From the NCBI GenBank assembly GCA_928212115.1, contig CAKMRJ010003334.1, positions 100,565,613 to 100,629,612 on the forward strand: a stretch of DNA of 64,000 nt, in the 5' to 3' direction. This document shows positions 46,328 to 57,219 of the stretch, one piece after another (the stretch's first letter is position 1; the number at the start of each line of letters is the position of its first letter). The stretch comes from Lactuca virosa. Lineage: Eukaryota; Streptophyta; Magnoliopsida; Asterales; Asteraceae. The notes under the pieces are model-generated. The model did not search any database, had not been told where the DNA came from, and worked only from the letters and a program-made list of their open reading frames with translations. The position numbers and the translations under genes are program-made.

Positions 46328-47615
46328 AGGAAAATGGCATTTTAGTAATTTAACTATATCGATGAGCTAGTTAGAATTTGTTATTACAGTTTGTTGGCTT
46401 CTCTGATACTCTTAATAGTTTAACTTATAATATTGTTTTTGAAAAATCATTAGATGAAAGTGATGTAAATTAATAAAGAGATATGACAGTGAGAGATTTA
46501 CGTTCATATAACGTTAACGGTGAGGGATTTTCATGTCGACATTTGTATTCCTTGATTCAAGTTTTCTTGGTTTCTACAAAGAATCACTTCTTTTATAATG
46601 TTAATAGTTAACATTCAGATTTACGTTCATAATATGATTTTCTGAAAATAAAATCACAATTTAACCTAATGAATCAATTCAACTGTGATAACAATAATGA
46701 AGAAAAAAAACAAAAGAAAACAAAGCAAAAAGAAAAAGAAGTTCAAAAAACATATTGAAAACACGATTTCATACATGATTTCATATAGTTGATTCATACC
46801 ATAAAAACAAAAATAATACGGTGGAGAGGATAATGAAACATGCTATGGATGATGGATGATGTAGCAACAGCAGGACGTCGACACATAGGTTGAAGATTTT
46901 TTTTTTTTTTTTTTTTTTGTGTATGATACGTGATATTATGGAGGGTTAATAAGGATAGATTGGTAAACCGTGTGATTTTATAAGATGCATAAAATAAGGA
47001 AACAAATAAAATGCAAGAATGGAGGACGATTTTTATGCATTAATCCTATCTTTATTAAATTCCAGGTATTTAATAGTTGACCAACGGTTTGTTTTCATAT
47101 GTTGACTTACCTTGAATATAATAGTTGAAATGATATTCGATTGCTTTAATTGACAAATATATGCTAACAAAATACTTTTAAATTAACTAAGATATAAGAC
47201 ATAAAAACAGATTCTTGTTACATAAGGGCAGATGATACTTCTACTTTGTTCTTTTATCTATCCCCTTCATAAAATTGTATTTTTCCTTTTTTGCCCTTTA
47301 GAAACTACACTCATAAATTAGATTTTGATCCCTTGACTTTATTTCTATGCGTTATTTAGATTTTCTATCCGTTTTTTATTTTGATTTTTACACATTTTAA
47401 TTTGGAAACCCATGTCCTTGATTTTGGTTTCCCTTATTGGTTTTACCTTTTTTGTTTTACTTTTTTTTATTTTATTTATATATTATTAAAATAAAGTATA
47501 TAAAAAAATTGAAAAAAAATTAAATAAAAAAATCATGCAAATATGATACGCAGACCGAACGGATATAATATTATTGGAATCGGTTAAACATCGTTTAATA
47601 AATTTCATGACATGC
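46328..47615. other. AT-rich non-coding region with poly-T tract
   Basis: A run of about 21 T lies at 46898-46918. No coding sequence or repeat termini recognised. Confidence 0.4.
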
Positions 47616-47936
47616 GCTAATAAAAAATTAATTTTTTTTATTAATGGTGTAATCTAAGTTTGTATCATAGTCCCCAAACAAAATAGTGGTTACGGACCGC
47701 AATTTGAAATAACAGTTGTCAACGATGTAATAATGACGATAAAAAAGTATTCCTCATACGCAGGTAAAATGTTGCTCAACAAAAATATTAAAATCAATGC
47801 ATATCGTACAATTGTCCAAACTAATGCATCATGAGAACCGCTAATTCAAATCGCAATCTGTGACCGCAATGTTATTTGTGACCGTTATATTTGCTTAGAT
47901 TACACCAATAATAAAAAAATTAATTTTTTTATTAGC
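47616..47936. mobile_element. MITE with about 43-bp terminal inverted repeats
   Basis: The left end (GCTAATAAAAAATTAATT.., then GGTGTAATCTAAG at about 47646-47658) is mirrored by the right end (CTTAGATTACACC at 47894-47906, ..ATTAGC to 47936), with few mismatches. The 321-bp element has no coding frame. A target duplication is not obvious because the flanks are AT-rich. The superfamily is unassigned. Confidence 0.7.
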
Positions 47937-48724
47937 TTATGGTTTGATACTTAATAAATCAAACAAAAATATTTAACCGATTATGATAATAACACAACAC
48001 ATACGTATTATTATCAAAATCAATTAAATATATTTGTTTGATTTATTAAATATTTCATGATGCATTAGTTTAAACATATGGTGACATACAAACCCATTTT
48101 GACCAAAATGCCCCTGATTCAATAGCCAATAACAATGATAAAAAGATAACCCATGCATAAGTAGTGTTTCTGTCAAAAGAATCCCAGAAACACCAATAAA
48201 ACCTAGGAATAGGTAACCCACAAAAATCTTCCAAAAATACCCTCCAAACCAAGAGGTAGAATTGTCACTGATAAAAAAATATATATCATTCCCCTTTATG
48301 AAATCCAAGTCGACAAACCCAAATTTTTTTGTACATGGTCTAATAAAAATCACAGACATAGTATTTTGTTAATAAAAGAGACTGAAATACCCCTATTCAT
48401 TACAAATCGACTTGATGCTGTGAATAAAAAATTGACAAGCACATCGAATTCCGTTTATAAAAAAGACTGAAATACCCCTATTCACAGACCTAGTATTCCT
48501 CAATTTTCCTTTGCTTTTCCTATTATTAGAATCCGCAGTCTTGTAAAATCTTTTGTATTTATTAGAATCCGCAGGCTTGTAAATTATTTAAATAATATCT
48601 TGAAAGAGCACTCATCCCATCTTTGATTAATCCGGATATAGTCTGTTTCCCATATCTTAAAAAAAACATCATGAATGAGAATGGAAACATAAGAAAGTTT
48701 AATATTATTATCATTATTATTATT
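47937..48724. other. Non-coding region downstream of the SAC-gene remains
   Basis: A 111-codon minus-strand frame (48359-48024) rich in Phe and Trp has no family resemblance that I recognise. Two short direct repeats (GACTGAAATACCCCTATTCA, at about 48380 and 48465) lie beside it. Confidence 0.4.
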
Positions 48725-48829
48725 ACATGACAATGTCCCTTTTAGAGCATTGGTCCCAGAATACTCGAGGCTGATTTCATCACCTTGATCCACCCACACT
48801 ATTCCAAAAGTTTGAACATAATTTATCTG

Positions 48830-49200
48830 ATAAGCCCCAACTAATCCTAGAGTGCTTTTATTTGATTTGCTTTATTAGAATCATTCCGTTATCTATTGAG
48901 CTTTAGGGGTAGAATGGTCTTTTTTTGGTATTATGATTGTTATTGGCTGTTTTGTTATGTTAGGAGCACTATCTTTGTCCCTTGTTTGTTTGAGGGACCA
49001 TTCCTTTTGGAGTATCTTTCCTTGGTCATGTCTAGTTTATATACCCTTCAGGGGTTGTTGTTTAAGTAGCTAAGAATTGATTTGTAAAGAACTTTGTTCT
49101 TCTTTTGGAGAGTCCATTCCTCTCAAATGAATGAGAATTCTATCTTAATTTTCTGGTATTATTGAGTGTTTTGTTGCTGTGAATCTGTTAGAATGTCGGG
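48830..49200. other. Non-coding insert between two SAC exon remnants
   Basis: A TATA-like GTTTATATACCC (about 49037) and a leader-like CCATTCCTCTCAAATGAATG give it an LTR flavour, but termini and target duplication were not found. It separates the DQGDEISLEYSG remnant from the region at 49204-49375 that reads ALTQSES-like. Confidence 0.3.
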
Positions 49201-49379
49201 GGTTTACGATAGATTCAACAAGGATCTATCATTATCCATACATCACTTTATCCAGACATTAACTTAATGGAAAAAAAGGGCCTTAGAAGTCCTGAAAATC
49301 TCAAGATCTTCATCAGCTGTGAAACTACAAATGCTTTCTGATTGTGTTAGGGCACACATCCGCTGCAATTGTTGATCCA

Positions 49380-51054
49380 TGTAACGACGTAAATTTCCAA
49401 AACAATTTTTCATTTTAAAAACATACTCTCATTCATAAAATATCATAGTAATCCAATGTAACACATGTTATCTCAATAAACAAATCCCAAGATCCTCAAA
49501 TACATAAATCCTCTCAGTGTGTACGGATCATGCCGGCGCCTTCCCGCGATCCTCGCTAGTACCTGAAACACATAACACAACAACTGTAAGCATAAATGCT
49601 TAGTGAGTTCCCCAAAATACCACATGCAACACATATGCCACTCGAGGCTACAATACGACCCTCCGGTCGATGTGTCTCAGCGGGACCCTCCAGTCCCGTA
49701 GCTCGTTGGACCCTTTGGTCCGGTCATAGCTCGTCGGACCCTTCGGTCCAGTATGTGTCGTTGGACCCTTCGGTCCGGTCTATATCGTTGGGCCCTCCGG
49801 CCCGGTCTGTTCAACACATAGCATACATACAACACAATGCACATAACTCATATATATACACATAGCATACAAGACCCTCTGGTCTACACATAAATACCAC
49901 TCTAGATAATGTATAGTGAGAAGACTCACCTCAATGAAGTCGGATAAACTCTCGTGCTCAACGTCCCGACTTAGCCTCCTCCTATTATTCAGATAACATC
50001 CCCGATCAATATTCACTCATGATCTCATCTCTACAGATTGGGTAGAAGGCCATTCTACCCTTCCCTGAACTCTCCTGAATCAGTTTTGACCAGAACCCTA
50101 AAGTCAACGAAAGTCAACGGTCAACTTTGGCCCGACTCGTCGAGTGCACAAGGGCGACTCGGCGAGTCCATGCGGGTCCTCTGAATCCTTTCAGCCTCTC
50201 TTGGCTCGTCGAGTCATCCTTCCACTCGACGGGTTACACCTGTCACGAATCGCGGGGCAACCCCGACTCGACTCGTCGAGTCCACTTGGGGACTCGGCGA
50301 GTTGCCTCCATGTTCATCCTCAAATGACCTCCTAAGGTCAGATCTGCTTCCCTAACTATCAGATCTACCCTTCAAATGTTCAAATGTCACGTAAAGGTGC
50401 AACCTTTACGTGCATGCAACCCACAACAAGTCATAAATGGAGAAATAACTCTAAAAATGGCAACCTAGTCCCCAATCTTTCATTTGCTTGCATAAAGTTG
50501 AGGGATAGTGACTCTATGGACCTCTCATGGTCCAGATCTGATGCTATTAACACAAAGGGGGCCTCATACTCACTAGATCTTACATAAAATGGAGGTAAAA
50601 ACCCTAAAATCATGAAATCTATCATATCAACACGAAATAGAAGGGATTATACCTCCAGAGATGAACTCTCAAGATGATTAGCCCATATCCAAGCTCCCTT
50701 CACGCTCTAGATGGGTGTTTCCTTCTTCCTTCTAGCAAAACTACACCAAAAGTGATGTATTAGCCTCTTCTTGCTCTCAACTCTCTCACTGCTCTCTCTA
50801 GGGTTTCTCTGGGGTGAATTGGCCGCAAATGGAGGCCATAAAGGCCTTTAAATAGGGCACAGGCCCGGGGATTTAGGGTTTCACTTTACAACGCGGACTC
50901 GCCGAGTCCACGTATCTACTCGTCGAGTCCGGTCATTAATCCAGTCAAGAACTCGCGATCCTACTCGGCGAGTCTGAGCGTCTACTCGCCGAGTCCCTCC
51001 ATAAAACCCAAAATAAATAACTAAAATAAGACACCTGGGAATCCAGATGTTACA
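49380..51054 (-). repeat. Solo LTR E2 with perfect 5-bp target duplication
   Basis: This 1,675-bp insertion starts TGTAACGACG and ends CAGATGTTACA, flanked by ATCCA on both sides (49375-49379 and 51055-51059). In minus orientation it carries ACTCG-N-CGAGT palindromes (50893-50995 and 50132-50300), the GTGAG-TCTT-CTCAC hairpin (49931-49918), a hairpin array (49885-49656) and the terminal block with TTTCAG|GTACTAG (about 49572-49559). It interrupts the SAC pseudogene after the phosphatase loop. Confidence 0.93.
49656..49885 (-). repeat. Covarying hairpin array in LTR E2
   Basis: Seven short inverted repeats: CGACC-CTCC-GGTCG (49656), GGGAC..GTCCC (49682), GGACC-CTTT-GGTCC (49708), GGACC-CTTC-GGTCC (49736 and 49763), GGGCC-CTCC-GGCCC (49790) and AGACC-CTCT-GGTCT (49872). 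Stem bases differ between units but both arms change together. Confidence 0.85.
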
Positions 51055-52943
51055 ATCCAAAGATATCCTTGCAAGATAACTCTGCAACAATAAATAAATA
51101 AAAAAAACGCCAATTTTACATTTTTACCCTTTTAGGGCTTGAAGAATGACAAGGGCATTCACGTCTTTTGGTAATACCTGGGTAACGTTTGTGTGGTCAA
51201 GGCAGTCAATGTAGTTGGATCGGATGATTCCTTTCTACTTTGCTACCAACTCTCCTTGTGTGGTTTGGAGGAAGAATCTACTGAGATGGAATAGTGAATA
51301 TTATAAATGGTTTTATGGAAGAAAAAAAACCATTATAGCTCCATTTTTAAGGAAACTATTCCAGGTGACAAAATTGTAAATAGTGCAGTTAAGTTTTGCT
51401 AATATCCCTGCTTTTCAAAGTCATCGGCTGTTTCATCATACACAAGTTTCAAATTCTCAAAATTTTGGTTGCCACATCGTTGATGGAAATCAAATGAGAC
51501 ATATCTGAATCAATAATAAGCTCACATTAAAATTGCAATCAAATGATATAACTTATTAAATCCTAAGACATAATTAAATATTAAAGAATCATCTAACATC
51601 AGGAAGCTTTTCCATTTCTGTGGCATATGCCAGGTTTAAAAGGCTCTCATTTCCATGCTACATGAAACACAATAACATAAAAAGATCACTATAATTGTAG
51701 AGAAATATTACAACATATGATACATATTTAAACAGGTTTGGTCAAATAGTAAAATATTTAAACATCATTTATCAGTTAGTGCTTTGGGCCAAAGTGTTAC
51801 CTGGTCAGTTAAGTCAACAACAATAGTATCTCCATATCTTTGCATAAGATCTTGAAAGTGGCATTTCACCACCATGGGATGCATCCAGTTAAACACAAGG
51901 TTAAAATTACCTATGTAAATAAAACATCACACACTTTAAGGAAATAATATATAATATAATATTCTCATTAAAGTAGAAATCATGAATTCAGGAGTAAAGT
52001 AAATGGTGTTATTATGATAGAATCCATATTGTATCTTGATGCTCAATAACAGCAAGACGTGGTTTATAACTTAAATCAACAATTTGTTCCCACAATAGAG
52101 GAATTGAACCTCGGACCTGAAATCAAAAATTAATTTCATTAATAGGATAATAATCATAATATAAGTTATAACATCCTCAGTGTCTATTAAGAAATATAAT
52201 TTCAATATATCTAGTAAAATGAATGTTTAGAAGCTGCTGAAAGATCATGTGTTCAGAAGATTAACACAAGTCAACAACCATTATTTGGGAATTTGAAATT
52301 TATCTACTGAAATGTTGTGTTATAGTAATTACCTGTAAAAATGATGACTTGAATCCATCATACTCCAGCAATTGTTCAGTTTCAATAAAATTTGCAATTA
52401 AAACAGAATATCATATATGAGAATATACCTGCTTCCAAACTGGAAGTAAGCCTCATCTTTTTTCTATATAATGATGGTTTTATGAAACAATTAAGGTGTG
52501 AGACTTAATGGAACAGCTTGCAGAATAAATGAACTTACTTGCTGATTATTAAGATTACTTAAACCTTCATTACAACATAAGAACTTCCTAGACATGACTC
52601 TGAAGATAGGATAACCAAGGTAAGTTCCAACCTCCTTGCGAGAAGTTATGACCAATACATATGTCCCTACACAAAGACAACAAAAGGTTCAGTACATTCA
52701 TCAAATCTTTGGGCTTACTATAAGTTGAACAACTGTCCATGTATGGAAAACCAACTATAAGTATCATTGTTATGGATGCTAAATGATATTTTATCCAAAA
52801 GGTTCAATGGCTCTCTACCTGTATCTAATATATATGTACAAACCCTAATATAATAGTAATTATCACCTGCAAGCAATCTAATTGTTCCAGCAACTCCAAA
52901 TATTGTATACATCCTGGAAGCAGTTTCCAAATTAACTTCACCT

Positions 52944-53597
52944 GTGACAGGTTAAGAAATTTCCATGTTAGCACATCTTATAAATAGGATTATGCGTATA
53001 TTTACATCTTCAATGAATTTGTTGTTTCGATTTACCGTGAAACTTTTCAAATTATTTAGGTAAGTAACAAATTTATGTTTCTGAAACTTCAACATACTGA
53101 ATTACTGATTTAATTTTAAACTCTAGTCTACAGAAACAACGCCCGAAGTGAAAGGATCAGGATCTAAAATCACCAGATTTTTTAGAATTGTAAATTTATC
53201 AGATGGATGCAAAAGACAAGAATAATAAGAGATTCATTACATAGAAGTATTGATAACTCGACACTCTCGAAATGGCCAACATCATCCAAAATTTCCTAGA
53301 ACAAAGAAAGAAGAGATCTGTAAAAGGGGAAAATCGGATGAGGAATTCTAACAATGAAATTGATATTGAAAAGGATCTGTCAAAAGAAAAAAAGGAAAAA
53401 CAAAACGATGAAGAACAGAAATCTATTACACAAATGCACCATTGGAAGATAATTTTGAATTTGGGAGTAAAATCAAGACGAACTAACCGTATTCTTGGAG
53501 GCGTTTGAAGAGGCGAGGTAGATACGAATTAGGGATATGTTTTCTGGCATGATGAAGTAAAAAGGAATGATTTTTATGTTTCTTTAGGTTACAATTG
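52944..53597. other. Region upstream of the SAC pseudogene
   Basis: The first SAC exon should lie here but is not clearly readable. The minus strand has a possible acceptor with GAAATTTTGGATGATGTTGG (about 53295-53275) and a short frame ending LFKRLQEYG (about 53510-53484). Neither is diagnostic. Confidence 0.35.
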
Positions 53598-53918
53598 AGG
53601 GGGTGTTTGGGAAAACTTTTTAAGGCTAAAAGTCGTTTTTGAAAAAGGACTTTTTGTTCAGTAACTTTTTCCAAAAGAAAATCTTTAAAAAATGTTTGTA
53701 TTTGCTTTTGGCATAAAAGTTAACTTTTCAGGTTAAAAGTCTCAAAAGTCACAGAAAGATAGGATTTGTGACTTTTGAAACACTCTCTTTTACTTCAATA
53801 CAAAAAGTCATTTTTGAAAGATCTTTTTCAATAGCCAAACATCTTTTGGATGTTTTTCAACTTTTTGAAAAAGTTAAAAGCCAAAAGATGTTTTAAAAGC
53901 AATGCCAAACACCCTCTG
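53598..53918. mobile_element. MITE of the GGGTGTTTGG type
   Basis: Ends GAGGGGGTGTTTGG (53597 onward) and CCAAACACCCTCT (53905-53917) form inverted repeats. The interior is self-complementary, built on AAAAGTC / GACTTTT and CTTTTTC / GAAAAAG. No coding frame. This terminus is common among plant hAT-like MITEs. The target duplication was not resolved. Confidence 0.75.
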
Positions 53919-55010
53919 AGAGAGAGAGGGTAGGTGAAGAAGGAAAGAAAAAGATAATCATATAACGGTGTTTGAATAACGAGGATGATGTCAGCAAAAC
54001 AATCTAAGGGTGAAAAATTAAGGACTAAAATTTAATGAATGGTACTGATTTCTTAAGATTAGAATTTAAGGTTTTCTTTTAATAATATTTAGAGATATGA
54101 AAGATCAACTTTTCTTTCATAATTTTTCAAGTTTTATAAATAATTTATACATTAAATATAATTTACAATTTTATATTGTAGAATATGAATAAGATAAAAA
54201 ATTTATGTCATTTTAATGTAATTGCAACTCCATCTATTTTAACTCATATGACTTTATCAGAAAAAAAATGATTAATTTGGTGTGCAAAATATAAATTAAC
54301 AAAATTAATTCCAAATAAAAAACCATAAAACGCCTACTGCCCACGATTAATGAATTGGTGGTCGGGCCCCACTAAGTCACAGGTTTGGATCTTTTATAAA
54401 TGAGCTGGGCCCCACTTACCTCTGACATGTCCTCCTTGCCGCCGTACACGTGGTGTCATAATTGTCGCCGATGATATGCAGCACATTGTAGGTTGTTGCC
54501 GCCGATGGTACACAAAGTCTCACTTGCCTTATATATAAACGAGTGAATCACTCAAATATATATGGGATATTAATAAAACTAATAATTTCTAATGTAAAAT
54601 TAAGAAAAAAGAACTTATTTTTTTTTAGAAAAATGGCCAATCAGTTTGTTGAGAAAATATTTTTAATATGACGACTTAATTAGAACATGTTGAGGTTTTT
54701 CATGGATCGTTAAGGCGGTGTTATTATGATAACAAAAATTATTAAAATAACAGACATACATAAAAAAAAAATCAACGATCACTAATGCTCTAAACACTGT
54801 CTAAAATATATTCGTTAGAAGTATGATTGTAGAAGACGAAGTAATCAAAGCAAGAATATGGATAAATAAGATGTTTTCATTTATTGTAAAAGTTTCATTA
54901 GAATGCTCAAATATATCTTAGACATGAAAAATGAAGTTCAACCTAGCACTGAGTATTTAATAATTTTATTAACCTGAGTTTGTAGGAGAAAATAAACAAA
55001 CTCAAAAAAG
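53919..55010. other. AT-rich intergenic region
   Basis: No protein or repeat recognised. A GC-richer patch at 54345-54500 (GGGCCCCACTAAG, GGGCCCCACTTACC) contains two similar short blocks but no frame. Confidence 0.45.
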
Positions 55011-55094
55011 TATCAGAAGTGGGATTTGAACCCACGCCCTCTCACGAAGACCAGAACTTGAGTCTGGCGCCTTAGACCACTCGGCCATCCTGAC
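55011..55094 (-). tRNA. trnL-CAA: tRNA-Leu(CAA), intronless
   Basis: On the minus strand an 84-nt cloverleaf folds: acceptor GTCAGGA with TTCTGAT, D arm GGCCGAGTGGTCTAAGG, anticodon stem CCAGA-CTCAAGT-TCTGG with anticodon CAA (plus-strand TTG at 55058-55060), a long variable arm (CTTCGTGAGAG), and T arm GTGGGTTCAAATCCCAC. The long variable arm is class II (Leu). The acceptor closes with G1-U72 rather than G-C. No intron interrupts the anticodon loop. It would read UUG codons. Confidence 0.93.
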
Positions 55095-55700
55095 TTTGTG
55101 CATTATTTTCTACAATCGTTAAATAACTAAATAAGGATACTTATGACATTTATCATTTTCAGTTCTAGGAAAAAAAGATTTATATGTTTTATGTATATAG
55201 ATGTTTGGAGTTTTTATTTCTAAAACAATCAAAATTTCAAAGTACAACACAAGACAATGTCAGATTATCCGAATACAATATAAAAGTTTATATTATGAAC
55301 TGATATTTACAAAGTATAGAAACAATTTTGTTGCTCAGTATTAATCTGCTTAACCTATAGTACATATTTATCTAATTAGTCATCATGTTTTTATTCATCT
55401 TTTCAAATCTCTTGTAAATAAGTTCACAAAATAAGTAGGTCTGAGAAGGCATCATATTTTTATCCAATAATTATCACATAATCCGGCTTACAAAACCATA
55501 TACAACCCAAACCTACTCTTGTATTTTTTTCATCATTTGCAACCATGAACTCAATATCATCAAAAATTGATTCTTACATGAAAACTAATAATAATAATAA
55601 TCAAGAAACTAGTTTATCACCACCATCAAAATTATCTAGAAGCTAAATAAGGTACTCAATAATGAAATCTTTATCGAATTTTCATATGCCTATTCATCAC
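55095..55700. other. Intergenic region, 3' side of the Lys-rich protein gene
   Basis: Contains AT-rich sequence and an AAT repeat (55588-55600). It probably includes the 3' UTR of the minus-strand gene at 55703-56071. Nothing else recognised. Confidence 0.45.
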
Positions 55701-55702
55701 CT

Positions 55703-56071
55703 TCAAGTTTTCCTTCTCTTCTTCCTTTCGGGCGCTTCCAAATTACCAATTTCTCCTCCATCAACCTCTGCATTCTTCCTCTTCTTTTTCTTTTCTTTCT
55801 TTCTCAATTTACCCTCATCTTCTTCTACATCCCTATGGCTTATATCAGATATGGTTGAAGTTTCATCCTTTGGTTTTTTCTTCAGCGCGTGGTGCTTTTT
55901 AAAGTATACAAGCTCGTTAAATGCCACAGAAGCACGACGGAGGTAAGCAGACACCGGTTGTGAAGCTCCATTCTCGGAGGTTACAAATTTTGACAAGATA
56001 TTCGCAGCTTTGGAGAGATTGACAGGCTTCAAAGATACAATTTTCCCAGAAACCGTCTTCATCTGAATCAA
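55703..56071 (-). CDS. Small Lys-rich plant protein, function unknown
   Basis: A 122-residue protein on the minus strand starting MIQMKTVSGKIVSLKPVNL. The N-terminal half looks like a conserved folded part: LSKAANILSKFVTSENGASQ followed by VSAYLRRASVAFNELV. The C-terminal half is charged, with an acidic patch and Lys/Arg clusters (KKEKKKKRKN, PERKKRRKT at the very end), which suggests nuclear or nucleolar localisation. I recognise the type as a conserved small plant protein but cannot name a function. Met4 (MKTVSGK) could equally be the start. The upstream 5' leader extends toward 56350. Nothing appears broken. Confidence 0.8.
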   Translation of the reverse strand: MIQMKTVSGKIVSLKPVNLSKAANILSKFVTSENGASQPVSAYLRRASVAFNELVYFKKHHALKKKPKDETSTISDISHRDVEEDEGKLRKKEKKKKRKNAEVDGGEIGNLEAPERKKRRKT

Positions 56072-57219
56072 AGAAACTCACATATATGAAAATGACTAGT
56101 ATTTCCCTTATATTAGCAACAAAAGGAAATTGTGAAATACATAGCTAACTGATAATTGGAATAATTACGACAAACACTCGAGAACATAACCTAGAACGGT
56201 CAACAAAACCCTAATTTCACAAAAAGCAATTAAATAGGTTGAGAAACTGATACGAATAACAGAACAAACAAACCTTTTATCGATAACAATGAACAAATGA
56301 CCTGAAATTTGAGAGAAGCGAAGACGATTGGGGGAAGATAGAAGTGATTCGAGAGTGTAAAGCTTTGAACATTTGTTGACTTCGTTCTAGTTAGCTTCCC
56401 TCAGCTTCTGCTTTGGGCGGCGGTTTATTACATCGACCCGGATCATCCGAATTTTCTTATTTGAGAATTGAGCCCATTTCAATCCTTAGCAGACTAAACT
56501 AAACGGATCTGATCTTTAAGTTTAAGAGACCAGCTTCTATGTTGGGCTTCGTTACGGGATATTGTCACAAAAACTTTTAAGTTTGTACGTTTTGGTCCAG
56601 CTCAATACTTGGTAAGCTTCTTTATATATTTATTTTATCATGTTAAATGTTACGTAGTTGGTTACCAATGCCACGTTGGAGGTTCTCGTGGCTGTTAAAA
56701 CCATTCATCCCTCTTAAAAGGCTTCCCTTATTTCATTCCTTTCAAATGATTTTCAAAAGGAATCATTACAACTTCTTCAAAAAAAACTGAGGTTCAAAGG
56801 AGATTCATATCTCCATTATGGAAGAACAAGGGCATATGCCGATGTGGTGATGTCTTTCTAATTTTCATTTCAAGAACATCGGACAACATTTTTCATTTTA
56901 AGAACATCAGACAACATAGGAAAAATATTTTAGGATTGCCTTCCAGATGTGCGGCACGCATATGGCGTGCGCGACATGTGTAACATTCCGGGTTTCAAGT
57001 ATTTTTAAATCCTTCCCTTGGTTTTTAACTATATCATTTTGGTCCTTGGATTTGGTTGGAGTTAGCCCTAAGAAGCCCTAGTGGCAAAATGGTAATTTTG
57101 GGGCAAGAGGTTTACGCTGAGCATACATGTGAGTACGCTAAGCGTACCAGCGCACGCCCTAGTACGCTGGGCGTACACATATGTACGCTGGGCGTACTAG
57201 TGTCCGGGTGAAACCCTAA

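Larger units (their letters stand above)
48725..52943 (-). pseudogene. SAC-domain phosphoinositide phosphatase pseudogene
   Basis: Minus-strand exon remnants appear in the order of a SAC domain: YTIFGVAGTIRLLAG (52943-52866), GTYVLVITSRKEVGTYLGYP (52666-52539), YDGFKSSFLQ (52385-52333), VRGSIPLLWEQIVDLSYKPR (52116-52020), FNWMHPMVVKCHFQDL with YGDTIVVDLTDQ (about 51905-51801), HGNESLLNLAYATEMEKLPD (51660-51600), RYVSFDFHQRCGNQNFENL (51505-51412), the phosphatase loop GIIRSNYIDCLDHTNVTQ (51231-51178) and VDQGDEISLEYSGTNALKG (48805-48725). Intact family members remove phosphate from phosphoinositides at ER, Golgi or plasma membrane. Here the CX5R loop has Tyr for the catalytic Cys (51211-51213) and His for Arg (51193-51195), and a TAG precedes it (51235-51237). 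Solo LTR E2 splits it. It cannot be an active enzyme. The family members it most resembles are plant SAC6-8. Confidence 0.88.

Noticed and set aside
48024..48359. 111-codon minus frame as a membrane protein gene
   Set aside because: No family resemblance, no splice context, AT-rich surroundings; a chance frame is more likely.
53272..53508. Lys/Glu-rich plus-strand frame as a gene
   Set aside because: AT-rich, no family, overlapping the region expected to hold the SAC gene 5' end on the other strand.
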